This document shows, piece after piece, positions 23,801 to 34,462 of a DNA stretch of 64,000 nt. The DNA is from Furcasterigmium furcatum. Lineage: Eukaryota > Ascomycota > Sordariomycetes > Glomerellales > Plectosphaerellaceae. The DNA lies in contig BCIA01000002.1 of assembly GCA_001599815.1 (NCBI GenBank), positions 5,491,626-5,555,625 of the forward strand, in the 5' to 3' direction. Numbering within the stretch: position 1 is the first letter of the stretch; each line of letters opens with the position of its first letter. The notes below the pieces were generated by a model, which saw nothing but the letters and a program-made list of their open reading frames with translations, had not been told where the DNA came from and did no database searches. The position numbers and the translations under genes were made by a program.

Positions 23801-26630
23801 TGCTGCCCTGCCGCCCGCGCCACTAGTCTCTGTTGAGGATGTCCAGGCGGCACAATCTACCTCGGAGCCACCCGTGCCTCGACAAGACGCTCAACCTGCA
23901 GTGGAGGAGCAGCCAGTGCCATCACCGCAAGAGACTTCTGGCCTTGCGGAGACGACCCTGTCTAGTCCAGAGCCTCCGGTTCTTCAACAGGATGCCCAGC
24001 AGACGACAGAAGAGCAGCCCGGCTCACCACCCGAAGATACCGCCGCGCAGCAAGACGCATCTGAGCATATTGAGGCGGCCCTATCTGCACCAGTGCCTCC
24101 AGTCCTCCAACAAGACGCTCAGCCGACAGCAGAGGAGCAGCCTATCCCACCTATTGAAGAAATTGCCGTGTCGCGAGAGCCTTCAGACGCTGTCGGGACT
24201 CCCGTTGCAGAAGCCGCACTTCTGCAATCAACCGAGGCCGTATTGCCTGAAGCCCAAGCTGTTGAGGACTCGTCTAAGCCCAGCGAGGAGATTACGAGCC
24301 AGGATGCTCTGTCTGAAGTTGCCGCCATCAACCCGCAAGAAACTTCCGCTCTTGTCGACGCTCCTGTCTTGGAAGCCTCACAAGAACAGCCAGTGGAACC
24401 GTTGGCAACAGAAGCTCAACCTGCCGTGGACTCATCCCAGGCCAGCGAGGAGGTTTCAATTCCGGACGCTTTAGCTGCGTCTGCTGCTGCCACTGCTGCA
24501 AAGGCTCAAGAGCCCTCAGATTCTACCGAGACTCTCATCCCGGAAGCCTCACCTGAGACGTCAGTGGAACCGGCAGAAATGGAGGTCCAAGCTGTTGGGA
24601 ACTCATCTGAGCCCATCGAGGAGTCGTCGAATACTCTGGCCGGAGTTGCTGCTGCCGCAGGTATTGCCGTTGCTGGTGGCCTGGTTGCAAACCGTGTTCT
24701 GGAAGACCAAAACGGGCCAGAGCCGTCTCCCCAGGAGAAGCCAGACGAGGTTAAGGAAGCCGAGCATAAGCAGACGGAGCGATCTGTTGTGGCACCACGA
24801 TCTTCTTCGGACAAGCTCATCCAAACCAACCTCGACGATGCGCCAGCGACCAGCCATAGCACGGTCAGCGTAGCAGAAGTTTCAGTCCCGCAGGAGGCAC
24901 CGCTCTCGCCGTCTGAGCCGCCTACCGCCGCTTTGGAGGTCCAGCCAGCCACTCACGCGGAAGCTCCTACGCCCGAGGCCTCTTCTGCTCCTCCTGTTCG
25001 ACCCCAACTGGTCGAACAGGGCACTCAGACGGATGACTTCTTCCTGCGCAATGCTCGTCGCCCATTGACCCCTCTCGAGCCGAGGCCGGCAACTCCAGCC
25101 GTCGTCTTGCCAGATGCTGCAGATCTCACCCCGCCTCTCTCGCCTGCAAGCCGTCAGAGAGCCAGGACCTTGCGACGCCAGCGCAAGCTGTCCATCGCCA
25201 GGGCAGAGGAGGCCATCGCAGCTGCGGTTGTCATCTACGCTGCTGTCGACATCTTGAGTCCGCCAGCAAGTCCTAGTCTCGGCAGCCCAGGCCAAGCTTC
25301 GCCTACAGAAAACCTCAAGAGCATCGGGCAGCAGATTCTAGAGCCTCAAGACGATGGCGTTTCTCGCACCAAGATGGCACCCCAGGGCCTTGGCCTCGAC
25401 CAGCCTGCGCAAAGGAGCACGGAGGATGAAGGAAGGGATGATCTGCGCAAGTCTGTTGCTGACCTGTTTTCAGACCAGGATGACAAGAAAGATTCGGACG
25501 CTTCAAAGGAACGTCGCCGCCGCAGCCACCGGTCCTCGCATCACTCCTCGCACCATTCTAGCCGAAGCCGAGGAGATGACGAGGGAAGAGAAAGCGGCAG
25601 CCGGCGGTCTTCTCACCACTCGAGCTCATCTTCCCACCGCCGCCACCATCGCAGCGAGAGCGAGCGCGAGCGCGACCGGGAGCGCGACAAGGAGCGTGAT
25701 CGGGACAGGGAACGCTCTCACCGTTCCGGCACCGATGCCACGCCGCCTCGGACTCCCAAACGTCAAGACAGCGGGTTCTCCGCCGACAGCGGCAACACGG
25801 GGAGTTCGCGCCACCGGCACCGCAGCGAGCGCACGCCCGAGGAGCAGGAAGCCCACGAGAAGCGCAAGGCCGAGCGCCGCGAGCGTGAGCGGGAGAAGGA
25901 GAGGGAGCGCGAGAGGGAGCACGAGCGGGCATCGGAAAGCCGCCGTGAAAGAGACCGATCTTCTCGTAGCGCCGCCTCCAAGGAGAAGCGCAAGGAGCCC
26001 GAGGTTGCCGAGCGGGCACCGCCTCCTCCGCCACCGCCCGCAGATCACCACCGTCGCAGGTCTCGCCGCCACAGCACGTTCTCGCCCAAGGAGGAGACGC
26101 CCGTCGCGACGCCGTCCTCGGGCAAGAAGTTCTTCGACATGAAGCATGCCGAGGGCGTCATGAGCAGCGCTATCCCTGTGACGCCGCCCAAGTCTGGTGA
26201 CGACACGCCGCCTCCTCCGCCGGCCGAGGCGCAAGAGACACCTTCTCCTGCGCCGCTGAAGCGCTCGAGCACTACAAGGTCTTCTCGGCACGGACACAGT
26301 AGCCACAGCAGCCGCCGCTCCGAGGACACATCGAAGCTGCAACGCGCTCGGGATGCGGTGGCCGTCGAGGCCAAGGAGGCGAAGGAGTCGCGCGAAGCCA
26401 GGGACAGCGCGAGAGAAGCACGCCGTGCAGCGAGGAAGGCAGAGGCCGAAGCAGCCGCTGGGGAAGCGAGCCCTCCTGCCGAAGACCGAGAGAGAGAGAG
26501 GTCGAAGAGGGACAAGGGAGACGATTCGCGGCGCAAGGCCCGCGATGAGGAGCGGAAGAAGATCCGTGATGCGGAGCGCGAGAAGGAGAAGAGCGGATTC
26601 AGGGCCGCGTTCAAGCGCCTGTTCACTTGA
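14847..26630 (+). CDS. Giant low-complexity Pro/Ala/Glu repeat protein (3908 aa)
   Basis: Two exons: a 115-base exon 1 (14847-14961) and an 11.6-kb exon 2 (15019-26630). The short N-terminus is Tyr-containing (EYCPYRATLE, then ISYYQPTDSE). Then come Lys-rich and poly-Pro blocks (about residues 60-270), a very long Pro/Ala/Glu region (about 270-1870), a zone of about 60-residue degenerate repeats with the theme DVDTAKDEVKD-SREVPEESQPV (about 1910-2680), a QQDAQ-AEEQP repeat zone (about 2900-3090) and three copies of a Ser/Glu repeat (about 3100-3250). A non-repetitive island follows at about 3370-3452 (EQGTQTDDFF, RPLTPLEPRP, two short hydrophobic helices). The end has Ser/His/Arg-rich tracts, RE/RD-rich helices and a basic terminus AAFKRLFT. 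It is probably a disordered scaffold or tether. The layout recalls fungal involucrin-repeat/leashin (LAH) proteins that tether Woronin bodies to septa, but homology is not shown. Exon 1 ends in a GTAAGA donor and the acceptor CGACAG restores frame. Confidence 0.85.
15250..24660 (+). repeat. Degenerate coding repeat array inside the giant gene
   Basis: At least four repeat zones with different periods follow one another: PAEE/APEA-type short units (about 15750-20500), roughly 60-codon units (about 20640-22930), roughly 35-codon QQDAQ units (about 23600-24160) and three roughly 57-codon units (about 24205-24660). The DNA copies are diverged, so the array looks old. The biased codons also keep the antisense frames open. 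Confidence 0.8.
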
Positions 26631-26854
26631 ACGGGCATGGATGATGAGGACTTGACGACTGTATGATCATGAATGACTATTGACAAGGGAATGATTGGTC
26701 GATGGATTTGGAAGATTGCAACGCTGATGATAGGATGGTACACTTCGAGGACTGTATGAATGATGAATTGTTCTTTGATTCGCAATGAGTTGATCTCTTC
26801 TCCGCATGCATGCCTCGCTTTCTGATGTGTATCCAAGACTCTGTCTAGCTGCTC

Positions 26855-29800
26855 TTACACTTGCAATGCGAGATCCTCCCTGTTGGCATGGCTTCCTCCC
26901 CTCCAGGCCGCCCTGGGATCATCCCTCTGCTGCACCCCCTTTTCCGACCCTTCGACGCCCCAGCCACCGCCGCCCGGCGTGCACACGATGATGCGGTCGC
27001 CCGGCTTCATGGGTGCGCTGTTCTTCGCGCCCAGATTGAACCTCCTCTCCTCATACTGCACCTCCTCGGGCTTCTCCTCCCTCTGCTTCCCGCTGTGATC
27101 GTCCCGCAGGCGCTGCAGCGACGTCTCCCAGCTGCTCTTCTCCACTTGCCTCACCCACAGGTTCAGACCACACTGGGCATCCTCGCCGCCCGCAAGGCCG
27201 TAGGGGTGGTAGACTCTCCTCTCGCTGAGGATGGAGACCTGGACAGGGATGCGGAACTCAATGTCCCTGATCACACCGTCACCGCCCTTGTGCTGGCCAC
27301 GGCCGCCGGAGCCCTTGCGGATGGAAAACTCCCTCAGGATAACGGGGTATCTCCTCTCGAAAACCTCAGAATCGGTGATCCTCGTGTTAGTCATGTGCGT
27401 GTGCACGCCGCTGGTGCCCTCCCAGGTTGGCCCGGCACCGCTACCTCCCGCGATCGTCTCGTAGTAGCCGAAGCCCTTGACGGCCTTTTCCTGGCCGACG
27501 TTGCCTCCGAAGCCGAAGGTCAGGTTGTTGCAATCACCCTGGCTGGCGGCGCAGGCCTGGAAGGCCTTGAAGATGACGTCCGTCACGCGCTGGCTGGTGA
27601 GGACGTTTCCGCCCACAACAGCGGCCCCGTCCGAGGGCGAGAGCAGGGACTGAGGCGGGATGCTGACCGTGATGGGTTTAAGACAGCCTTGGTTCAGGGG
27701 GATGTCCTCGGAGATGAGGCAGCGCAGGCAGTAAATGATTGCACTGTACGTTACGGCTTCGGGGGCGTTGATGTTGCCGTAGACCTCGGGGCCAGTTCCG
27801 TCAAAGTCGAAGATGGCCTCGCCCTTGTCGGCGTCGATGGTGACCTTGAGCCTGATTGGGCTGCCGTCGTCCATGAAATCGACAGCGCTCAGTTCTCTGC
27901 CCTCGAAGCGCTTGCTGACGTCCTTCAGCAGGTTTCGCACGCACAGCTCGGCGTTGTTCTGGATGTTGATCATGTAAAATTGCACAGTGTCTTCGCCATA
28001 CTCCTCGATGAGTCCCTCGATGAGAGAGATACCCCTCTGGTTTGCAGACACCTGGGCGCGCAGATCGTTGATGTTGTCCGCCAAGCATCGAGTGCCACTG
28101 GACCCAGGGTGCCGAGCGGGCTCATTGTAGAAGAGCTCTACCACACGCTCCTCGTCGAAGCGACCCTCGGAAACGAGCTTCTCACTCTTGATGGACGCTC
28201 CCTCTTGGTACAGTTCCTTCGAGTGAGGCGGCATGCTGCCGGCTGTAATGCCACCAATATCGGCATGATGAGCCCTGGATGCAGCGTAGAAGAGGATCTT
28301 GTCACCCGCTTCATTGAAGGCGGGCATTACCAGGGTCACGTCAGGCAGATGCGTGCCGCCGTAGGAAGGGTGGTTAGAGACGATGACGTCTCCCTTCTTG
28401 AGATTGCCCTCCCAGATCTGGGCCTGCCTCTTGACGAGGGTCGACATAGAACCAAGATGCACGGGAAGATGGGGGGCGTTGGCAACAAGACCACCGGTGG
28501 CGTCGAAGATAGCACAGGAGAAGTCGAGCCTCTCCTTGACGTTCGTGCTGACGCTGGTCTTCTGGAGTGCCCGGCCCATCTGTTCAGCAATAGCCATGAA
28601 GCGGTGGCCGAAGATGCTGAGCATGATGGGGTCGACCTCGCGGTCGGCTGCTCCCTTGTGCGTGCTGGAACAATAGTCAGTAAGTATGTGCTTCATTGGG
28701 GCATGGTAGACTTGCTCATCCCTGGGCTCTTGCTCCTTGTCAATCACGACGTGGGTGTCGAGGATGATGGCAGAAGACCGAGGCGTAACGACGATAGTCT
28801 GGGTTCCGTCGGCCAACATGGCCGGGCCAGGGATGGCGTTGCCGGTACTCAGATCCTCGAGCTTGTACACAGGCGTATCCAATCGGCCACCTTCGAAATA
28901 CACCTGCTGGTGATTGTGCGCCTTGCCGTCCTCCGCCTTCGTCTTTACCAGACTCTTCAGCTGCTGATCAACGCTCTTCTCGTGGTGCCTGAAACTCTTG
29001 CCGATGCCGCGGACGCGCACATCATCGACGATGATGTCTCTCTCATCAAGCGTGAATCCAAACTCGTAGCGGTGCTGCTTGACGAACGCACTGCCGAAGT
29101 CCCAGTCGCGCCCGTCAAATTCCTTCCTTGCCTCTTCATCTGTGGGCTTGACGATCATCAAGGCTGATTCGGTACCCCGATATCTCATGTTCAGATACTC
29201 CTCGAAAACGATCTCCTTCTCTTCAAAGCCTTGTTCTTGCAGAGTCTTGCGAGACTTTTCCTTGAGCTTCTCCATCTTGCTCTTCAGGTCGTCAACGGCC
29301 GGGCTGGGGTACGTCCAGACCTTCGAGTCGGGCTCCTGGCGCTCATCAACCACATCTGCGAGGGCCATGCCGTAGGCTGACAGTACAGACGAGTACCTGT
29401 GGATAAGGATCTGCTTGATGCCCAGAGACTCCGCGATGGCAACAGCATGCTGACCACCGGCGCCGCCGAAGGTGGCAAGACGGTGTTTTGACGAATCGTG
29501 ACCCTTGGCTTCCGTGATGGAGCGGATCGGCCGTGTCATGGTTTCGTTGGCCACCGTCAAGAATCCGTATGCAACCTCGTCGACAGACATGTTCTTGCCG
29601 GTCTCCTGGTTGACCTGGTCTGCAAGCTCTTGCAGGACCTTCTTGCTGGCTTCGACATCCAGTCCTTGGTCCTCGTTCTTACCGAAGATCTTGGGGAAGA
29701 ACTCGGGCAGCAAGCGGCCCAGGTAGAGGTTCGCATCGGTGACAGTGGCAGGGCCTCCCTTGCGATAACAAGCCGGGCCGGGGTGTGCACCCGCTGATTC

Positions 29801-31012
29801 AGGACCAACCACAAAGAGGCCGTTCTTCCAGAAGAGACGAGAGCCACCGCCGGCGGCAACGGTGTTAATATCCAGTTGTGGTGACTGGATGGTAACGCCG
29901 GCTGTTGTAGTTTCGAAGACATGTTCGTATCGTCCCTCACCATATCTCGAGACATCGGTACTTGTTCCACCCATATCAAAACCAATGACGGGGATCTTGG
30001 TCTCCTCATCGTAGGACGTCACGGCATATCCAACGACACCGCCAGCTGGCCCAGAGAGAATGGCCTTTAGACCGGTGAATCTCTCCACATCAACCAGTCC
30101 ACCATCGCTCTGCATAAACTCGCACCGGGCGCCCTTGCTCCCCTCCTCTTCCTTGACGCTTCTCGTGCCAAGGCCACCCTCGAAGCCGGACTGGAAACCG
30201 GAGATGTACTTCTTGATGGCTGGCGTCAGGTACGCATCAGCACAGACTGAGGTTGCTCTGGAGACGAGCTTGATCATGGGCATCAGCTCGTGGCTCAAGG
30301 AGACGTGCTCAAAGCCGATCTCCTTGGCTACCTTGCCGATCAGGGCCTCATGGTCCGGGAACGTGTAGCCGTGCATGAGGCACACGGCGACGCTCCTGAT
30401 GCCCTTATCGTAGATCTCTTTGAGTTTTGCCTTGATATCGGCCTCTTCCGGCCTTCTCAGGACCCTGACGGCCTCGCCTGATGTCCCTTGTACGAGCTCG
30501 GCGGTGTGTGCTTCGACTGTGCCGACCTGGGCGTCGGCCTTTGTGATGGTCCGCTCCGGGTCCTCGGCGTAGTCTTCGAGCGTGACCCTCTCGTTGATCT
30601 CAATGACCTTCTCGTAGAGCACATCGGGCTTTCGGATAGCCAAGTCGAAGATCTTGGGCCGGCTCTGGTTGCCGATGGTCAGGCAGTCGCGGAAGCCTTC
30701 TGTGACGACGAGGGCGATGCGCTCGCCCTTTCGCTCGAGGAGTGCGTTTGTGGCCACGGTGGTTCCCATTCGGATCGAGTCGATCTTCTTGGTATCCAGG
30801 GCAGAGCCTCGGGGGATCTCGGAGCCCTGGAAATGGGACATGATGCGTCGGATGCCCTCGAGGGGCGCATCTTTGTAGTTGGCGGGGTCCTCTGAGAGGA
30901 GCTTGATGATGATTTCCTCTCCGTTGAGCTCCCCAACGCAGTCGGTGAAGGTGCCGCCGCGGTCAATGGCGATGCGGACTCCGCGGTCCTTCGCGGGTGT
31001 CGAGGATGCCAT
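26855..31012 (-). CDS. OXP1: 5-oxoprolinase (ATP-hydrolysing), HyuA-HyuB fusion
   Basis: Single-exon gene of 1385 aa from the first ATG (MASSTPAKDRG). It converts 5-oxo-L-proline to L-glutamate with ATP hydrolysis in the cytosolic gamma-glutamyl (glutathione) cycle. The N-terminal hydantoinase A part shows the nucleotide-binding start RIAIDRGGTFTDCVGE, RMGTTVATNALLERKGERIA, the GPAGGVVGY loop and FDMGGTSTDVSRY. The following domain holds the Gly-rich AAGGGSRLFW and PGPACYRKGGP. The C-terminal hydantoinase B part contains HLPVHLGSM, VSNHPSYGGTHLPDVTL and the Gly-rich end FGYYETIAGGSGAGPTWEGT. The length agrees with fungal Oxp1 (about 1290-1390 aa). A GTG six bases upstream is in frame but is not a credible start. 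It is convergent with the giant gene, with 224 bp between stops. Confidence 0.97.
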   Translation of the reverse strand: MASSTPAKDRGVRIAIDRGGTFTDCVGELNGEEIIIKLLSEDPANYKDAPLEGIRRIMSHFQGSEIPRGSALDTKKIDSIRMGTTVATNALLERKGERIALVVTEGFRDCLTIGNQSRPKIFDLAIRKPDVLYEKVIEINERVTLEDYAEDPERTITKADAQVGTVEAHTAELVQGTSGEAVRVLRRPEEADIKAKLKEIYDKGIRSVAVCLMHGYTFPDHEALIGKVAKEIGFEHVSLSHELMPMIKLVSRATSVCADAYLTPAIKKYISGFQSGFEGGLGTRSVKEEEGSKGARCEFMQSDGGLVDVERFTGLKAILSGPAGGVVGYAVTSYDEETKIPVIGFDMGGTSTDVSRYGEGRYEHVFETTTAGVTIQSPQLDINTVAAGGGSRLFWKNGLFVVGPESAGAHPGPACYRKGGPATVTDANLYLGRLLPEFFPKIFGKNEDQGLDVEASKKVLQELADQVNQETGKNMSVDEVAYGFLTVANETMTRPIRSITEAKGHDSSKHRLATFGGAGGQHAVAIAESLGIKQILIHRYSSVLSAYGMALADVVDERQEPDSKVWTYPSPAVDDLKSKMEKLKEKSRKTLQEQGFEEKEIVFEEYLNMRYRGTESALMIVKPTDEEARKEFDGRDWDFGSAFVKQHRYEFGFTLDERDIIVDDVRVRGIGKSFRHHEKSVDQQLKSLVKTKAEDGKAHNHQQVYFEGGRLDTPVYKLEDLSTGNAIPGPAMLADGTQTIVVTPRSSAIILDTHVVIDKEQEPRDEQVYHAPMKHILTDYCSSTHKGAADREVDPIMLSIFGHRFMAIAEQMGRALQKTSVSTNVKERLDFSCAIFDATGGLVANAPHLPVHLGSMSTLVKRQAQIWEGNLKKGDVIVSNHPSYGGTHLPDVTLVMPAFNEAGDKILFYAASRAHHADIGGITAGSMPPHSKELYQEGASIKSEKLVSEGRFDEERVVELFYNEPARHPGSSGTRCLADNINDLRAQVSANQRGISLIEGLIEEYGEDTVQFYMINIQNNAELCVRNLLKDVSKRFEGRELSAVDFMDDGSPIRLKVTIDADKGEAIFDFDGTGPEVYGNINAPEAVTYSAIIYCLRCLISEDIPLNQGCLKPITVSIPPQSLLSPSDGAAVVGGNVLTSQRVTDVIFKAFQACAASQGDCNNLTFGFGGNVGQEKAVKGFGYYETIAGGSGAGPTWEGTSGVHTHMTNTRITDSEVFERRYPVILREFSIRKGSGGRGQHKGGDGVIRDIEFRIPVQVSILSERRVYHPYGLAGGEDAQCGLNLWVRQVEKSSWETSLQRLRDDHSGKQREEKPEEVQYEERRFNLGAKNSAPMKPGDRIIVCTPGGGGWGVEGSEKGVQQRDDPRAAWRGGSHANREDLALQV

Positions 31013-31867
31013 GGTCACGAGGATGTCGAGTCGTGGTACTGAGAAGATGGTGAGGCTAGGTTTTTGTTTCTAGGGGTTGAAAGCAATATCGAGGACAATA
31101 GGAAGATAACGGGTATTCTTTGGGGTGTTCATAAGCTATAGGAGCAGAATTGGTCTCCCTGGAGGTCCCTCGGGGGTGATGGGCCTTTTATGGCGGGTGA
31201 GTGTCGTGATACAGCCCAGTTGGACCTGGTGACATAGGGAAAGTGCCCCGCGATGATGCGATAAGATCGGCAATTCAAAAGTTGCCGGGTCCGCCCCCAC
31301 TTCTGCGCCCCGCATTGAACCACTAACACATTATCATCTGCGAGTCTTCCCCCATTCAATACAAGATGGAACCGGCAAAGTTGAGGTTGCCGAGGTGTTT
31401 GACAGGATAATTACCAATCCATGATCTCACATCATCATTGCACTGGATTGATCCCAGATGCGGTCTTCGGAGGGAGGTCTGGGAGGAGGGAGACAGGAGG
31501 TGCTGTGCTTGACCGAAGGTTCCCCGGATCCTGGCTCGGTGAGTCGGTGAATGGTGGGGTAATAGGTACCCAGGTACCGATCTTCAAGACTGGAAGCTCC
31601 CCTCAGTGACATCCAAGACGGGAACATCACTCGCATCCACACTACCACCCAGCCCCAGTCCTCACCTCACCACGACTGTGGAAACTCACCGTTCGAGACC
31701 GCTCCCTTCGCCTGAGAAATCTCAGATATTCTGTCATTCTTCAGCTGGAATTGAGAGCTTCGACACCGAGTCCATTCTCCATACCGGTGACATCATCATC
31801 AGCCTCAGGCTGTTACGGCTTCACCTACGCTTCACCTACACCGAACGGACCACGCCAGACACTCACT
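31013..31867. promoter_or_regulatory. Divergent intergenic region (OXP1 / adenosine deaminase-like)
   Basis: About 850 bp separates two divergent start codons. It contains the OXP1 5' flank and, nearer the plus-strand gene, a pyrimidine-rich leader (about 31620-31860). No other feature was recognised. Confidence 0.5.
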
Positions 31868-33640
31868 ATGTCTCTATCAGACGAGGACTACGCCGCCCTC
31901 TCGGAGGATATCCCGGACCCCTCGGACCCCTTCATTCAACAATTCATCACAGGCAGCACTGCCCTCGCCACCCAGGAAGCCGGACTACGGGCAGACGCTC
32001 CCTTCCGCAAGTCTCTCTCCCCCATCGCCAAGCGGGCAGATGCCATTGTTGCTCGAATCAGGGCCCACGAGATTTCTTCAGTATGGAAGCCCGCGGACCA
32101 GCCGAAGTCGTACATGACCGTCCACTCAGGAATGCTGTTCCCCCAAGCAAAGCCCCTGCTTGAGACCACAAATCTCTGGCGCATCGTTAAGAAGATGCCC
32201 AAGGGCTCCGCACTACACTCTCACCTAGATGGCATGGTTGATTTCGATTTTATCCTGAATGTTCTTCTGGAAACACCCGGCATGCACATTTCCGCCGACC
32301 GGCCGCTCACAACACAGCAAGATCTCAGAGAAGCTCATGTTCAGTTTCGCTATCGGAAGGAACAGGACAGCGAACACTCCATCTGGGACCATGAATATGT
32401 CCCGGGGACGTGGAGAAATCTCACAAGGGCTGAAAACGAGTATCTAGACGGAAGCGAACGATTCTTCTACTGGTTAAAGGACCAGTGCACTCTTTCACAG
32501 AAAGAGTCCGTCGACAAGAAGCACCATGGTCCTGACGACATCTGGCACAGCTTCGGGAGGTGCTTCGAATTTGCCAACACCATCATCCATTATGAACCCA
32601 TCTTCCGCGCATTCTTGCGGCGCCTGATGCAGAGTCTCCACGAAGACGGTGTTTCATGGATCGAGCTGAGGTTCACCTGGGGCCTCAACTACTACCGAGA
32701 GGGCCGAGAAACCCCCGAGCCGGATTACGACGACATGTTCTCCGTCATGGAACAGGAACTCAAGCGCTTCAAGCGCGACCCAGCCCACGCCTCCTTCTGG
32801 GGCTTCCGCACCATCTGGACGGCGCCGAGGTCGGCTCCCAGGCGAGGCATCATCCAAGACATGGACAATTGCATCACGACCAAGATGGCCTACCCCAACC
32901 TCATCGCCGGCTACGACGTCTGTGGCAAGGAAGACCTTGGCCGCTCGCTGAAGGACCTCCTCCCCGAACTCTTCTGGTTCAAGAAGCAGTGTGCCCAGGA
33001 AGGCGTCGAGATCCCCTTCTTCTTCCACGCCGGCGAGACGCTTGCCTCTGGCCCCGACACACCCGACGATAACCTCTACGACGCCATCCTGCTCGGGACC
33101 AGACGGCTGGGCCACGCCTTCTCCCTCTACAAGCACCCGCTGCTCGTCGACCTAGTCAAGGAGAAGCGCATCCTCATCGAGAGCTGCGTCATCAGCAACG
33201 AGGTCCTCCGCCTCTGCGGCCCGATCAAGTCCCATCCCCTCCCGTCGCTGCTGGCCCGCGGCGTCCCCTGCGCGCTGGGCAACGACGTCCCTGCGATGCT
33301 GGGTCAGGGCGCCTCCGGCGCGTCTCACGACTACTACCAGGCCCTGCAAGGCTGGGACGACCTCGGCCTCGCAGGCCTTGGGGCGCTGGCCGAGAACAGC
33401 GTCCGCTGGTCTGCGTTCGAGGACGAGCCCGCCGACCGGTGGAGCGCCGGGGTCAGGGAGGCCAGTCTTGGCAGCGGCGTCAAGGCCAAGCGGCTCCAGG
33501 AATGGGCCACCGAGTGGGAGAAATTCTGCCTGTGGGTCGTGACGGAGTTCGGGGAAGAGTGGGAGCAGGAGCAGGGAGACAGCGAGATCCCCGAGCAGAT
33601 GGAGCAGATGGGCCTCGAGCAGGTTACCGGATCTGTCTAA
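31868..33640 (+). CDS. ADGF/CECR1-type adenosine deaminase-like protein
   Basis: Single-exon gene of 590 aa starting at MSLSDEDYAAL. An upstream in-frame ATG at 31751 would add 39 low-complexity residues and is less likely. It belongs to the metal-dependent amidohydrolase superfamily. The family hallmarks are KGSALHSHLDG (about 113-122; two His zinc ligands), the Glu/Asn-rich middle WIELRFTWG, HAGET (about 387-391; His ligand plus catalytic Glu), SCVISNEVL and LGNDVPAMLG (Asp ligand near residue 473). An ADGF-type N-terminal extension is present. The family deaminates adenosine to inosine. No signal peptide is seen, so it is probably intracellular, unlike the secreted animal ADA2. The substrate may differ; the Gly-Asn-Asp of LGNDVPAM replaces the more usual Ser-Asp-Asp. 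Confidence 0.9.
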   Translation: MSLSDEDYAALSEDIPDPSDPFIQQFITGSTALATQEAGLRADAPFRKSLSPIAKRADAIVARIRAHEISSVWKPADQPKSYMTVHSGMLFPQAKPLLETTNLWRIVKKMPKGSALHSHLDGMVDFDFILNVLLETPGMHISADRPLTTQQDLREAHVQFRYRKEQDSEHSIWDHEYVPGTWRNLTRAENEYLDGSERFFYWLKDQCTLSQKESVDKKHHGPDDIWHSFGRCFEFANTIIHYEPIFRAFLRRLMQSLHEDGVSWIELRFTWGLNYYREGRETPEPDYDDMFSVMEQELKRFKRDPAHASFWGFRTIWTAPRSAPRRGIIQDMDNCITTKMAYPNLIAGYDVCGKEDLGRSLKDLLPELFWFKKQCAQEGVEIPFFFHAGETLASGPDTPDDNLYDAILLGTRRLGHAFSLYKHPLLVDLVKEKRILIESCVISNEVLRLCGPIKSHPLPSLLARGVPCALGNDVPAMLGQGASGASHDYYQALQGWDDLGLAGLGALAENSVRWSAFEDEPADRWSAGVREASLGSGVKAKRLQEWATEWEKFCLWVVTEFGEEWEQEQGDSEIPEQMEQMGLEQVTGSV

Positions 33641-34462
33641 GTTTCCCAGCGGATCTGCGAGAATCACATATTAATTATCGCAAAGATCGTTGAAGAGCCC
33701 GTGTGTCGCCTGGCCCGTGATGGTGCGAATATCGGAGACCCCAGGCCATCCTTGCTCGTAAGGGGACGTGTTTTTGATGCCGCCAATTCCGCGCGCGCAC
33801 AATCAAGATTCTGGGAGCCAACGGGAAGATTTTCAGGCGGAAACCCCCCCTGTGCACAATTCCAGGTGATATTGCATCATGCAGCGCTGCTCGCATGCCC
33901 GCGACCGCCGGGGCCCGAGGAGGGGAACCCCTGCTGATATGATTGCAGGGACTATTTCTGGACGTGTTCGGTAGGAATCCCGGGATCCGGACGCTCCCAC
34001 GCCCCCTGGCCCTGTGCAACGGTTCGGGTACCGTTCCCATGATCCCCTGGAACTCCTCCCAGCATATCCTTACGTACGTAGTCCTGGCATTATCCATGTC
34101 ACTGAACGGTTCCACGCTTCCGCCCCTTCTTAAGCGAGCGGCCCGGGCTGGCTTCATCGTCCCAGGGCCATGGTCCCATTTCCTCATGCTGGTTTCGGAC
34201 GCGCCGATGCAGGACGAAATTTTGTTTCCATTGTCAAACGATTGGCAGGAGAACGAGGGGCACATCGGCTCAACGTGCCGGTTCTTTCATCGATTTTCTA
34301 TGGGACTGTGTGTCAAGCGGTAAGTCTAGACTCTGCATCTACCGATGTACAAGTACAGGGAAAGTCGAAGCGCACGCATTTCATGAGGTAAAGGGGAAGA
34401 GGAGTGGTAAGTGATGGGCGCCTGTTCCATCTGGGTGATCCCGACATCGCCAGCAATGTCTC
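33641..34462. other. Convergent intergenic region
   Basis: This is the 3' flank between the adenosine deaminase-like gene and the NmrA-like gene. It contains no plausible coding exon. Nothing else was recognised. Confidence 0.5.

Noticed and set aside
26861..29167. 768-codon plus-strand frame
   Set aside because: It lies entirely opposite the well-supported 5-oxoprolinase and has no recognisable domain; it mirrors GC-rich codon bias.
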